Origin: Flavobacterium enshiense
GTDB lineage: Bacteria; Bacteroidota; Bacteroidia; Flavobacteriales; Flavobacteriaceae
Assembly: GCF_022836875.1 (NCBI RefSeq)
Contig: NZ_CP090376.1
Coordinates: 186,001-250,000 of the forward strand
Length of the DNA: 64,000 bases
Reading direction: 5' to 3'
Positions 1 through 8,619 of the stretch are shown in pieces. The notes under the pieces were generated by a model. That model ran no database searches. It saw nothing but the letters and a program-made list of their open reading frames with translations, and was not told the DNA's origin. Every line of letters starts with the position of its first letter. Position 1 is the stretch's first letter. A program made the position numbers and the translations under genes.

Positions 1-440
1 TATTGAGGCAGATCGTACAATGCCATGGCCAACAACGCTATCCGGAAAACATTGAGCACATGAATAATCAAACACCCAACCAGTATATACAGCATTGTCT
101 TGAACCATTTGGAAGAAAAAGCAAATACAAAAGCCGCGAAAAGAATCATTACGCTTAAGGCATTACAGCCTTCTATGATACGTGCAACAAATTTTCCTTT
201 GTAGATTAAATTCATGCACGGTTCTGAGACATTCTGTTCCGTTTTCACTTCCTTGCCCAAAAACCGCAAAATACCTTCAGACTGATGAGCTACCATACGG
301 GTAAAACCGTCCACTTCGAAACGAGCTACATCATATTGACTGAGATATAATCGGTAGCCAATGGTCAGCAATGCATAAAGTGCAAAAAACTTTATCAGGA
401 AAACAAAAAAAGGCTTGTATTGCAAAAAGAGATCTCTCAC
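1..440 (-). CDS. xrtF: Exosortase family protein XrtF (C-terminal part cut by window edge)
   Basis: Membrane cysteine protease/transpeptidase of the exosortase superfamily, in the flavobacterial XrtF subfamily. About 146 codons are visible. A first membrane segment (FFVFLIKFFALYALL) is followed by a periplasmic stretch, then EGCNALSVMILF with the presumed catalytic Cys near residue 97, another hydrophobic helix, and HVLNVFRI with the Arg near residue 138. This is the Cys...Arg order of exosortases. I chose GTG at 440 as start (V/M-R-D-L-F-L-Q-Y-K); TTG at 443 is equally possible, and no ATG precedes them. The gene is divergent from the GAF gene and has its own promoter at 455-482. The C-terminal end lies left of the window, where in this clade a small XrtF-associated protein usually follows. 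Family call is fairly firm; the substrate is unknown. Confidence 0.85.
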   Translation of the reverse strand, partial: MRDLFLQYKPFFVFLIKFFALYALLTIGYRLYLSQYDVARFEVDGFTRMVAHQSEGILRFLGKEVKTEQNVSEPCMNLIYKGKFVARIIEGCNALSVMILFAAFVFAFSSKWFKTMLYILVGCLIIHVLNVFRIALLAMALYDLPQ

Positions 441-454
441 CAAAATGATTTTAA

Positions 455-482
455 CAAAAATATAAAAATAAAAAGAGCGCAA
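455..482 (-). promoter_or_regulatory. Promoter of xrtF
   Basis: Reading the minus strand, TTG (482-480) lies 17 bases upstream of TATTTTTG (462-455). This matches the Bacteroidota housekeeping promoter (TTG at -33, TAnnTTTG at -7). The predicted RNA start is near 451, about 11 bases before the GTG start. Confidence 0.6.
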
Positions 483-487
483 TTAAA

Positions 488-495
488 TACTTTTG
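488..495 (+). promoter_or_regulatory. -7 element of the GAF/fRMsr-like gene
   Basis: TACTTTTG fits TAnnTTTG exactly, and the predicted RNA start is about 13 bases before the ATG at 512. No TTG is seen at the -33 distance. It lies back to back with the xrtF promoter. Confidence 0.55.
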
Positions 496-511
496 CTAAA
501 AACCAAAAAAC

Positions 512-967
512 ATGACATTTCAGGAATTACACCCCCAAGTTACCGAACTGCTTTCACAAAGCGGTGTTTCACGTGATGAAAAATTAAAAAATCTGTGCCG
601 GTTATTAAGCGACACTATCAGCCACTATGACTGGGTTGGTTTTTATTTTGCCGATCACGAAACCAAGACATTGCATCTCGGGCCTTATGTTGGAGCCGAA
701 ACCGACCATACCGTCATCCCGTTTGGAAAAGGGATCTGCGGACAAGTTGCCGAATCCAACGCTAACTTTGTCGTTCCCGACGTTAAAGCACAGGACAACT
801 ACATAGCCTGCAGCCTTACGGTGAAATCTGAAATTGTCGTACCTCTCTTTGTTGATGGAAAAAACATAGGACAAATAGATATCGACAGTCATGTACTGGA
901 TCCTTTCACAAAAGAAGACGAAACTTTTTTAGAATTTGTAAATCAGGAAGTTGCAAAACTTTTTTAG
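512..967 (+). CDS. GAF domain protein, free methionine-(R)-sulfoxide reductase-like
   Basis: A 151-residue single GAF domain protein of the fRMsr (MsrC/YebR) family, which reduces free methionine-R-sulfoxide in the cytosol. Family signatures are DWVGFYF near residue 41, LGPYVG, FGKGICGQ near residue 73, IACS near residue 98, SEIVVPLF and IGQIDIDS. In the E. coli enzyme three Cys matter (84, 94, 118). The equivalents of Cys94 (GICG) and Cys118 (IACS) are present, but the position of Cys84 reads ETDHTVIP and has no Cys. The protein may therefore use a two-cysteine cycle or may only bind a ligand. Length is normal for the family. It is monocistronic, divergent from xrtF and followed by the rpsO promoter. 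The domain is certain, the enzymatic activity less so. Confidence 0.8.
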   Translation: MTFQELHPQVTELLSQSGVSRDEKLKNLCRLLSDTISHYDWVGFYFADHETKTLHLGPYVGAETDHTVIPFGKGICGQVAESNANFVVPDVKAQDNYIACSLTVKSEIVVPLFVDGKNIGQIDIDSHVLDPFTKEDETFLEFVNQEVAKLF

Positions 968-982
968 GCAAGTTTCGGCAAT

Positions 983-1016
983 TTGTTTGTGAGTTTAAAA
1001 AATAAAACTAACTTTG
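983..1016 (+). promoter_or_regulatory. Promoter of rpsO
   Basis: TTG at 987-989 (another at 983-985) is separated by 19 bases from TAACTTTG at 1009-1016. This is a textbook Bacteroidota promoter; RNA should start near 1020. Confidence 0.75.
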
Positions 1017-1023
1017 CACCCGT

Positions 1024-1040
1024 ATTGAGACTGTCTCAAT
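1024..1040 (+). promoter_or_regulatory. Perfect palindrome at the 5' end of the rpsO transcript
   Basis: ATTGAGAC, one T, then GTCTCAAT: two perfect 8-base arms with a single-base centre, about 4 bases after the predicted RNA start and 30 bases before the rpsO ATG. It could be a 5' RNA hairpin, part of an S15 autoregulatory site, or a dimeric repressor operator. No T-run follows, so it is not a terminator. Confidence 0.6.
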
Positions 1041-1070
1041 TTACATAATAATCATTTTAAAAATATTAGC

Positions 1071-1340
1071 ATGTACTTAACTAAAGAAGTTAAATCAGAA
1101 ATCTTCGCTAAACACGGAGGTGCTGCTGCCAACACTGGTTCTGCAGAAGGTCAAATCGCGTTATTCACATTCAGAATTTCTCACTTGACTGAGCACTTGA
1201 AAAAAAATCGTCACGATTTCAACACAGAGCGCTCACTAGTTTTATTGGTAGGTAAAAGAAGAAGTCTTCTTGACTACTTAAAGAAAAAAGATATCAACAG
1301 ATATCGTGCGATTATCAAAGAATTAAACATCAGAAAATAA
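1071..1340 (+). CDS. rpsO: 30S ribosomal protein S15 (uS15)
   Basis: An 89-residue protein, exactly the usual S15 length, that binds the central domain of 16S rRNA early in 30S assembly. Recognisable pieces are the helix-turn with NTGSAEGQIALFTFRI near residues 22-37, HLKKNRHDF near 43, and the conserved LVGKRRSLLDYLKKKD near 60-74. The start is preceded by an A/T-rich leader without a Shine-Dalgarno site, as is normal in this phylum. It has its own promoter and a strong terminator, so it appears monocistronic, although pnp follows it as in many bacteria. S15 represses its own mRNA in several bacteria, and the palindrome in this leader is a candidate site. Identification is certain. Confidence 0.98.
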   Translation: MYLTKEVKSEIFAKHGGAAANTGSAEGQIALFTFRISHLTEHLKKNRHDFNTERSLVLLVGKRRSLLDYLKKKDINRYRAIIKELNIRK

Positions 1341-1347
1341 TCATGAG

Positions 1348-1372
1348 AAGAGGTGCCTGCGCGCCTCTTTTT
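1348..1372 (+). terminator. rpsO terminator
   Basis: A 9-base-pair hairpin (arms 1348-1356 and 1361-1369, one G-T pair, loop CTGC) is followed by a T-run, beginning 8 bases after the rpsO stop. Confidence 0.85.
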
Positions 1373-1488
1373 GTTTTGTACATTTAAAAAGAAAAAAGTT
1401 TGGTTTTTCATTGGGTATTAGACAACTACACACAACAACAACACAACAACTCAACTGACACCCATTGTTTAATTAAGAATTACATTTT

Positions 1489-3639
1489 ATGATTCCTAAA
1501 GTATTCCAAGAAATTATCGATTTAGGAGATGGAAGAAGCATCTCAATCGAAACAGGAAAATTAGCAAAACAAGCTGACGGCTCAGTAGTTGTTCGTATGG
1601 GCGACGCAATGTTATTAGCTACCGCGGTATCCGCTCGTACCTCCAATCCAGGAGTTGATTTTCTGCCGTTAACAGTAGATTACCGTGAAAAATTTGCTGC
1701 CGCAGGTCGTTTCCCAGGCGGTTTCTTTAAAAGAGAAGCTCGTCCGAGCGACAATGAAGTATTAACCATGCGTCTTGTTGACCGTGTGTTACGTCCGCTT
1801 TTCCCGGACGATTACCACGCAGAAACGCAGGTGATGATCCAGTTAATGTCACATGACGACAACATCATGCCGGATGCATTGGCCGGTTTGGCGGCTTCTG
1901 CAGCATTAGCCGTATCAGACATTCCTTTTTACAATTTGATTTCAGAAGTACGTGTAGCGCGTATCGACGGTAAATTTGTAATCAACCCGAGCAGAGAAGA
2001 ATTGGAGCAATCCGACATCGACATGATGATTGGTGCTTCTATGGATTCTGTTGCCATGGTGGAAGGTGAGATGAAAGAAATCTCGGAAGCCGAAATGGTA
2101 GAGGCGATCAAATTTGCACACGAAGCCATCAAAGTTCAGATCCAGGCACAAGAGCGCTTAAGAGCCGCTGTTGGAACTCCTGCATACAGAGAATATGAAG
2201 GCGAAAAAGAAGACGAAGCTATTTATGCCAAAGTAAAAGCTGCGGCTTACGATAAATGCTATGCAATTGCAAAAGAAGCTTCCGGAAAAAGTGAAAGAAG
2301 TGAAAAATTCGCTGCCGTAAAAGAAGAAGTAAAAGCTTTATTTACAGAAGAAGAATTAGCCGAAAATGGAGATTTGGTATCCAAATATTTCTCCAAAACC
2401 AACAAAGAAGCGGTTCGTAACGTAATCCTTGAATTGGGCTTGCGTTTGGACGGAAGAAAAACAACCGAAATCAGACCTATCTGGTGTGAAACCGATTATT
2501 TACCTTCCGTACACGGTTCGGCTTTATTTACCAGAGGAGAAACTCAGGCATTGGCTACGGTTACTTTGGGAACTTCCAGAGAAGCCAACATAATTGATTC
2601 TCCATCAGAACAAGGTGAAGAGAAATTCTACTTACATTATAACTTCCCTCCGTTCTCAACAGGTGAAGCAAAACCTTTAAGAGGAACTTCACGTAGAGAA
2701 GTTGGTCACGGAAACTTGGCACAACGTGCCTTGGTAAACATGATTCCTGCTGATTGCCCTTACACAATCCGTATAGTTTCTGAAGTATTGGAATCCAACG
2801 GTTCCTCTTCAATGGCTACAGTTTGTGCAGGAACAATGGCATTAATGGATGCCGGAGTTCAGATGGTAAAACCGGTTTCAGGAATTGCCATGGGATTGAT
2901 CACAGACGGACAGAAATTTGCAGTATTGTCAGATATCTTAGGTGATGAAGATCACTTGGGAGATATGGACTTTAAAGTTACCGGTACTGCTGATGGAATC
3001 ACCGCTTGTCAGATGGACATCAAAATTGACGGCTTACGTTATGACATCATGGAACAAGCCTTAGATCAGGCTCGTGAAGGCCGTTTGCATATTTTAGGTA
3101 AAATTACCGAAACAATTGCCACACCAAGAGCAGACGTTAAGAAACACGCTCCAAAAATCATCACACGTACTATTCCAGGAAACTTCATCGGAGCCCTTAT
3201 CGGACCTGGCGGAAAAGTTATTCAGGAATTACAAAAAGCTACGGGAACAACAATCGTTATTAACGAAGTGGATGAGCAAGGTGTGGTTGAAATTTTAGGA
3301 ACAAGCCCTGAAGGTATTGCAGCGGTATTGGCTAAAATCGACTCTATCATTTTCAAACCGGTTCTAGGTGAATCTTACGAAGTGAAAGTAATCAAAATGC
3401 TTGATTTCGGAGCGGTTGTTGAATATACGGCTGCACCAGGAAACGAGGTATTGCTTCACGTATCGGAATTAGCTTGGGAGCGCACGGAAAATGTTGCCGA
3501 CGTAGTTAAAATGGGCGATGTGTTTATGGTAAAATACCTAGGTGTTGATCCAAAAACCAGAAAAGAAAAAGTTTCCAAAAAAGCTTTACTACCTAGACCT
3601 CCACGTGAAGAGAAAAAAGAAGTTTCTGAAAAAAGTTAA
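1489..3639 (+). CDS. pnp: Polynucleotide phosphorylase
   Basis: A 716-residue 3'-5' exoribonuclease that uses phosphate to release nucleoside diphosphates. It works in RNA turnover as a trimer. Domain order is complete: first RNase PH domain (residues ~12-145, with [21 protein letters not shown]), all-alpha linker, second RNase PH domain (~320-480, with [14 protein letters not shown] and [14 protein letters not shown]), KH domain (~560-615, [16 protein letters not shown] with its GxxG loop) and S1 domain (~625-695). The C-terminus is a charged Lys/Glu tail. The 150-base leader holds a CA-rich, probably unstructured stretch at 1424-1455 with no obvious TAnnTTTG box. Partial read-through from rpsO is possible. 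Length and motifs are normal. Confidence 0.98.
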   Translation: MIPKVFQEIIDLGDGRSISIETGKLAKQADGSVVVRMGDAMLLATAVSARTSNPGVDFLPLTVDYREKFAAAGRFPGGFFKREARPSDNEVLTMRLVDRVLRPLFPDDYHAETQVMIQLMSHDDNIMPDALAGLAASAALAVSDIPFYNLISEVRVARIDGKFVINPSREELEQSDIDMMIGASMDSVAMVEGEMKEISEAEMVEAIKFAHEAIKVQIQAQERLRAAVGTPAYREYEGEKEDEAIYAKVKAAAYDKCYAIAKEASGKSERSEKFAAVKEEVKALFTEEELAENGDLVSKYFSKTNKEAVRNVILELGLRLDGRKTTEIRPIWCETDYLPSVHGSALFTRGETQALATVTLGTSREANIIDSPSEQGEEKFYLHYNFPPFSTGEAKPLRGTSRREVGHGNLAQRALVNMIPADCPYTIRIVSEVLESNGSSSMATVCAGTMALMDAGVQMVKPVSGIAMGLITDGQKFAVLSDILGDEDHLGDMDFKVTGTADGITACQMDIKIDGLRYDIMEQALDQAREGRLHILGKITETIATPRADVKKHAPKIITRTIPGNFIGALIGPGGKVIQELQKATGTTIVINEVDEQGVVEILGTSPEGIAAVLAKIDSIIFKPVLGESYEVKVIKMLDFGAVVEYTAAPGNEVLLHVSELAWERTENVADVVKMGDVFMVKYLGVDPKTRKEKVSKKALLPRPPREEKKEVSEKS

Positions 3640-3666
3640 TTTTTTCAAATAAAATCAATTCATAGT

Positions 3667-3697
3667 AAACCCTGTTTCGTTTTGAAACAGGGTTTTT
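3667..3697 (+). terminator. pnp terminator
   Basis: Perfect 12-base-pair hairpin (3667-3678 with 3684-3695, loop of 5) followed by T-rich sequence, 28 bases after the pnp stop. Confidence 0.9.
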
Positions 3698-3813
3698 CTT
3701 TTGTTATAATAAAACGTGATTTTTTAAAAATAAAACCATATTTAACATTATAAAACCAAATTAATCTTTATTTTGCGTAAGAATTATCCAATATTTTTTT
3801 GCTCTGATTACAG

Positions 3814-4566
3814 ATGAAAACCAAACCAAAAACAAATTTCCAGAGACTCTTAATTGCGTTTACCCTTATAATTTTCAACTTGAACCATCTTCAAGGTCAG
3901 TCGTCCGAAGAAACACTTACCAAATCATTTGACCAAGCCATTGGAAAGGAAAATCTGGATATTAATAATGGAATCATCCATATCAATGAATACCGAATCC
4001 TGAACAACAAGCACCGGTATTATCCAAACGACAAATTTGAAATCGGTTTCGTTACCTACAACAACCAAAACTATTATGACATCCCTATTAAATATGATAT
4101 TTACAAAGACATCCTGATTTACAGACCACTGGAATCGGATGCCATCAGTATCGAACTCATACAGAAAAATGTAGCTGTGTTTAATATCAATAATAAAAAA
4201 TTCGTGTATCTGAACAACTTTTATTTTTCTATTATAAAGCTAAAACCAGGTTATTACGAAGAAAATATCTCCGGAAAAAATTTTACTTTTTACATTAGAC
4301 ACCATCGAAACAAAAGAGAAGTATTAAAAGGATCGTCCGTTTTTTATGAATTTGATAACGATTATGAATACTTCATCGAAAAAAATGGTGCTTTCAACAA
4401 AGTGAGTTCCAAAAAAGATCTTATCAAACTCTTTCCTCAATACAAAAGGAAAATCAGCGATTTCTATTCCTCATCAAAAAAGATGCTGAAATCGGATGAA
4501 TCCCTGTTTTACGAAAAAATGATGAACTACCTGAACAACGAAATGGTAAACAATCCGAGTAATTAA
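3814..4566 (+). CDS. Secreted protein of unknown function, first gene of the TonB/DUF4249 locus
   Basis: I do not recognise this 250-residue protein. It begins with a basic stretch and a hydrophobic signal peptide (LLIAFTLIIFNLNHLQGQ), so it is exported. The mature part is rich in Asn, Lys, Tyr and Ile, looks beta-rich, has no Cys, and ends in a Lys-rich helix-like region (residues ~210-245). The next gene, a TonB receptor, begins only 3 bases after its stop, so the two are co-transcribed and probably work together at the envelope. A TATTTTGC box at 3769-3776, one base short of the TAnnTTTG consensus, may be the -7 element. Function cannot be assigned. Confidence 0.85.
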   Translation: MKTKPKTNFQRLLIAFTLIIFNLNHLQGQSSEETLTKSFDQAIGKENLDINNGIIHINEYRILNNKHRYYPNDKFEIGFVTYNNQNYYDIPIKYDIYKDILIYRPLESDAISIELIQKNVAVFNINNKKFVYLNNFYFSIIKLKPGYYEENISGKNFTFYIRHHRNKREVLKGSSVFYEFDNDYEYFIEKNGAFNKVSSKKDLIKLFPQYKRKISDFYSSSKKMLKSDESLFYEKMMNYLNNEMVNNPSN

Positions 4567-4569
4567 CCC

Positions 4570-7344
4570 ATGAAGAAAATATTGTTTACGATAGTGGTTA
4601 TGCTGTTACATCAAGTAATTACTGCTCAGATTGAAGAAAAAAAATATACTTTTAACTTCGAAAACATAACCCTCGAAAAGGCAATCGAATCCATTGAACA
4701 GAATTCGGATTACTCCTTTTATTTGGATAAAGACTGGCTCAAAAACTACCCGGAACCAATTAACCTAAAGCTTACCAACGCAAACATAGAAACCGTTTTG
4801 AATACATTATTTCAAAACACAAACCTTAATTTTTACATCTCAGACAAAAAAATCATTCTGACCAAAAACAGTGTTATTTACGATGAATTGCCTGAGAACT
4901 TTTTCAACAATGAAAAAAACAAACCACAGAACAACACAACTGTGGTTATACAAGGCGCGCCGGTTTTCAAAAAAGAACTTGACACAAATGAAAGTGGTGA
5001 TGACATCAACGTTATAGGAAAAGAAAATAAAAACCCAAAGGGAAAAACCTTTCAACTGTCCGGCTACGTAAAAGATGCCAAAACAGGGAAGCCACTGCCG
5101 GAAGTAATAATCCGCTCCAAAAACGCCGAAGCAACAGCAATAACAGATGCTCAGGGATTTTATACCATAACCTTACCAGCAGGAATAAACATCATCGAAA
5201 CGGAAAACTTTCTTTACAAAAAAGAAACCAGAAAAGTAATATTGTACAATAACGGCAAATTAGATCTGGCAGTTTCTGAAAATATCAATCAGCTTAGGGA
5301 GATAATTGTTAAGGGAAAAAAAAGCGAAACACTTAAAAGTGCCAATACCGGCGTTACTTCCATTGATGTACAAGGAATGAAAAACATCCCGATGGTATTG
5401 GGAGAAAGAGACATTTTTAAAGTGGCTACAACAATTCCAGGGATAAAAACGGCAGGAGAAGGTTCTGCAGGATTTAATGTCCGCGGCGGAAAAACAGACC
5501 AAAACCTGATCCTTCTTGACAATGGAGTCATCTACAACCCTTCGCATTTCTTCGGGTTCTTCTCGGGCATAAATGCTTTTACCATTGCAAGTGTTGATAT
5601 ATATAAAGGAAGTATTCCGGCCGAATTTGGCGGACGCCTTTCCTCAGTGTTTGACATAAGAACCAAAAACGGAAACCCAAACAAACTCTCCGGAGAAGGC
5701 AGTATTGGCCCCGTTACCGGCAATCTTACCGTAAGTACACCAGTGATTAAAGGAAAATCGTCATTACTGGTTGGTGCCAGAGCCACCTATTCGGATTGGA
5801 TTTTAAAAACACTCGATGAGAAATCATTACAGAACAGCCAAGCCTCTTTTTATGATGGAGTCATAAAATACAATCATAAGATAAATGAGAAAAATGACAT
5901 AGAAGCTACGGGATACTATAGTCATGATAAGTTCAGTATATCATCCGACTCATTGTACAAATACGACAACCGCTTATTCTCTTTAAAATGGGGCCATGTT
6001 TTTAATGCTAAACACAGAGGGTCTTTAGTATTTTCAAACAGTCAATACAAATTCAACATCGAATACAACAAAGAAAACGACCCAACCAAATCGTTTGATT
6101 TCGGGTATAAGATCAATGAAAACCACCTTCAGTTTAAATTCGGCTATAATCTGAATAATAATCACAAAATTAGTTATGGTATCAGCTCAAAACTATACCA
6201 AATAGAACCAGGATATTTGAATCCGACGGCTCAGGAAACTGTACTTGTACCGGTTGCCATCGAAAAAGAGAAAGGATTGGAATCCGGAATCTACCTTTCC
6301 GACTCTTACAAAATTTCAGAAAAGCTGTTACTTAATACCGGTTTACGCTATTCGTTTTATGCAGCATTAGGACCTTCAACACAAAGAACCTATGAATCCG
6401 GCTTACCTATAACCGACGCTACCGTAGTCGAAAGCAAACAATACGGAAACAATGAAGTCATAAAAACCTATAACGGTTTAGAACCCAGAATTTCGGCACG
6501 TTATTTCATCAGTAAAGATATTTCGGTAAAAGCCAGTTATGACAAAACCTTCCAGTATCTGCACCTGCTCTCCAGTAACACCACACAATCGCCAACCGAC
6601 ACTTGGAAACTATCCGATTTTAATATTGCTCCTCAGAACGCCGATCAGTTTTCTCTGGGATTGTACAAGAATTTTATCGAAGAAGATTGTGAGATAAGCA
6701 TCGAAGGATACACCAAAAGAACAAACAATCTTTTGGATTACAGAGTTGGTGCCGATTTATTACTGAATGAAAACATTGAAACAGAAATTTTAAAGGGAGA
6801 AGGAAAAGCATACGGTATCGAATTTCTGGTGAAAAAGAATTCAGGAAGACTAAACGGATGGCTGGGCTACACTTATTCTCGTAGTTTTGTTAAACTGGAC
6901 AGCAAATTTGACAGCGATAAAGTAAACAATGGAGAATATTTTCCCGCCAATTACGACAAACCGCATGATTTGAGTACTGTTTTAAATTACCGATTCACCA
7001 AACGATACAGCGCTTCGGCAAATTTCATTTACCAAACCGGAAGGCCAATAACTTATCCTGTTGGAAAATACACTTACGGAAATGCCGAATATACAGTCTA
7101 CAGCGACAGAAACCAATTCAGGGTCCCGGATTATTACCGTTTGGATTTAGGCATAAACATTGAAGGAAACCACAAAATAAAAAAATTGGCACACAGTTTT
7201 TGGAACATATCCGTTTATAATGTTTTGGGACGAAATAATCCGTATTCCATATTTTTTGTAACCAAGAACGGAGATGTTAGAGCCTACAAGACCTCCATAT
7301 TTTCTGTACCGGTTCCAACCATAACCTACAATTTCAAGTTTTAA
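4570..7344 (+). CDS. TonB-dependent outer membrane receptor with STN and carboxypeptidase-like domains
   Basis: A 924-residue outer membrane receptor. A signal peptide ends near TAQ (residue 19). An STN (secretin/TonB N-terminal) domain spans ~20-100 (FENITLEKAIESIEQ...). A carboxypeptidase D regulatory-like beta-sandwich spans ~170-240 (LSGYVKDAKTGKPLPEVII). The plug spans ~260-370 (GERDIFKVATTIPGI, FNVRGGKTDQNLILLDNG, PAEFGGRLSSVFDIR). A 22-strand-type barrel runs to the C-terminus, ending in aromatic YNFKF. STN domains often talk to FecR-type anti-sigma factors, but none is adjacent. The pairing with a DUF4249 lipoprotein directly downstream is typical in Bacteroidota and resembles receptor/surface-lipoprotein pairs. 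The substrate is unknown. Confidence 0.93.
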   Translation: MKKILFTIVVMLLHQVITAQIEEKKYTFNFENITLEKAIESIEQNSDYSFYLDKDWLKNYPEPINLKLTNANIETVLNTLFQNTNLNFYISDKKIILTKNSVIYDELPENFFNNEKNKPQNNTTVVIQGAPVFKKELDTNESGDDINVIGKENKNPKGKTFQLSGYVKDAKTGKPLPEVIIRSKNAEATAITDAQGFYTITLPAGINIIETENFLYKKETRKVILYNNGKLDLAVSENINQLREIIVKGKKSETLKSANTGVTSIDVQGMKNIPMVLGERDIFKVATTIPGIKTAGEGSAGFNVRGGKTDQNLILLDNGVIYNPSHFFGFFSGINAFTIASVDIYKGSIPAEFGGRLSSVFDIRTKNGNPNKLSGEGSIGPVTGNLTVSTPVIKGKSSLLVGARATYSDWILKTLDEKSLQNSQASFYDGVIKYNHKINEKNDIEATGYYSHDKFSISSDSLYKYDNRLFSLKWGHVFNAKHRGSLVFSNSQYKFNIEYNKENDPTKSFDFGYKINENHLQFKFGYNLNNNHKISYGISSKLYQIEPGYLNPTAQETVLVPVAIEKEKGLESGIYLSDSYKISEKLLLNTGLRYSFYAALGPSTQRTYESGLPITDATVVESKQYGNNEVIKTYNGLEPRISARYFISKDISVKASYDKTFQYLHLLSSNTTQSPTDTWKLSDFNIAPQNADQFSLGLYKNFIEEDCEISIEGYTKRTNNLLDYRVGADLLLNENIETEILKGEGKAYGIEFLVKKNSGRLNGWLGYTYSRSFVKLDSKFDSDKVNNGEYFPANYDKPHDLSTVLNYRFTKRYSASANFIYQTGRPITYPVGKYTYGNAEYTVYSDRNQFRVPDYYRLDLGINIEGNHKIKKLAHSFWNISVYNVLGRNNPYSIFFVTKNGDVRAYKTSIFSVPVPTITYNFKF

Positions 7345-7359
7345 CTTAAAACCGAAGAA

Positions 7360-8619
7360 ATGAAAATAAAATACATTCTAAAAACCATAGCCGTACTGCT
7401 GTTTTTCTCAAGTATCATCAGCTGTACCGAACCTTATCAACTCGAAACAAATACCTTCGACGAAGCCATCGTTCTTGAAGCCACAATTACGAATGAACTG
7501 AAAAAACAACAGGTAAAAGTCAGCAAAACATACCACCTTGAAGAAAGCGGCCCCACTTTCGAAACAGGAGCTGAAGTATACATCGAAGACGATTTGGGCA
7601 ATCAATACGAATTTACCGAGGGAGACAATGTTTATGAATCTAACGTACAATTTCAGGCTGTCCCGGGCAGACAATACCAATTGTTCGTCACCACGGCTAA
7701 CGGCAGCGAATATGTTTCCACAAAAGAAACTCTGACGACACCCACCGAAATTGAAAGCCTGAGCACAACTGTTGTGTTGAAAGGCGGTCAAACCGGAGTT
7801 GAAATAGGAGTTAACAGTTACGACCCATCAGGCACTTCAAAATATTACCGTTACGAATATGAAGAAACATCACAAATTACGGCTCCAAAATGGAATCCCT
7901 TTAATACTATCTTACTAGACCAACCTAGGATATGTGGCAGCATAGGTGGGAGCATTGGTATATTTCTTGGATTTGAAACCATAGGATTTGAACCGAGACC
8001 ACGAGATACACGTGTTTGTTACATAACAAAAAAATCTGACGAACTTTTTCTCACTACTACCACTGCTTTTAACGAAGATCGGGTAACCAACTTCCCTGTA
8101 CGCTTTATCGCCAATACGGATTACACAATAGCAGAACGATACAGCATCCTGGTAAAACAGTATGTTCAGAGTTTCGAAGCTTACACTTTTTACAAAACAC
8201 TGAAAGACATGTCGGGTTCAGGAAGCCTTTTATCTCCTAACCAGCCAGGTTTTTTCAGTGGAAACATTAAATCGGCAACCAATCCAAAAGAAAAAGTAAT
8301 CGGTTTTTTTGAAGTGGCTTCCATTTCATCCGAAAGGATTTTCTTCAATTTCCGGGATATTTTCCCGAATACCCACCTGCCCGTCTATCCTTATGAATGC
8401 ACTGAATATACATTTGACAGCATGAATTTTGGTGACGGCCCTTATAACGAAGAATACCCTTGCGGATCGGGCGGCCCGGGTGGGGCCCTGAGAGCGGATA
8501 TCCGTGACGACCGAAGGCTCCATTACAAGTCAGCCTTTCCCATCTTCACTATGGTTATCGCCCCTTGTGGCGATTGTTCTTCCTTTGCATCTAACGTAGT
8601 ACCTCCTTTTTGGCAATGA
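7360..8619 (+). CDS. DUF4249 family lipoprotein
   Basis: A 419-residue lipoprotein with a signal peptide and lipobox ending SIISC (Cys near residue 22), followed by TEPYQLET. The N-terminal half has the DUF4249 look: ATITNELKKQQVKVSKTYHLEE, AEVYIEDDLGN and VPGRQYQLFVTTANGSEYVS form an Ig-like fold with ligand-like loops. The C-terminal part contains a Cys/Gly-rich segment near residues 365-410 (YECTEYTF, YPCGSGGPGG, PCGDCSS) that could form disulfides. It starts 15 bases after the TonB receptor stop and overlaps the next gene by 4 bases (ATGA), so it is in the same operon. In this clade DUF4249 proteins regularly accompany TonB receptors, but their ligands are not known. Confidence 0.9.
   Translation: MKIKYILKTIAVLLFFSSIISCTEPYQLETNTFDEAIVLEATITNELKKQQVKVSKTYHLEESGPTFETGAEVYIEDDLGNQYEFTEGDNVYESNVQFQAVPGRQYQLFVTTANGSEYVSTKETLTTPTEIESLSTTVVLKGGQTGVEIGVNSYDPSGTSKYYRYEYEETSQITAPKWNPFNTILLDQPRICGSIGGSIGIFLGFETIGFEPRPRDTRVCYITKKSDELFLTTTTAFNEDRVTNFPVRFIANTDYTIAERYSILVKQYVQSFEAYTFYKTLKDMSGSGSLLSPNQPGFFSGNIKSATNPKEKVIGFFEVASISSERIFFNFRDIFPNTHLPVYPYECTEYTFDSMNFGDGPYNEEYPCGSGGPGGALRADIRDDRRLHYKSAFPIFTMVIAPCGDCSSFASNVVPPFWQ

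Noticed and set aside
605..892. Open frame on the minus strand inside the GAF gene
   Set aside because: It is entirely antisense to a well-supported conserved gene and has no family features.
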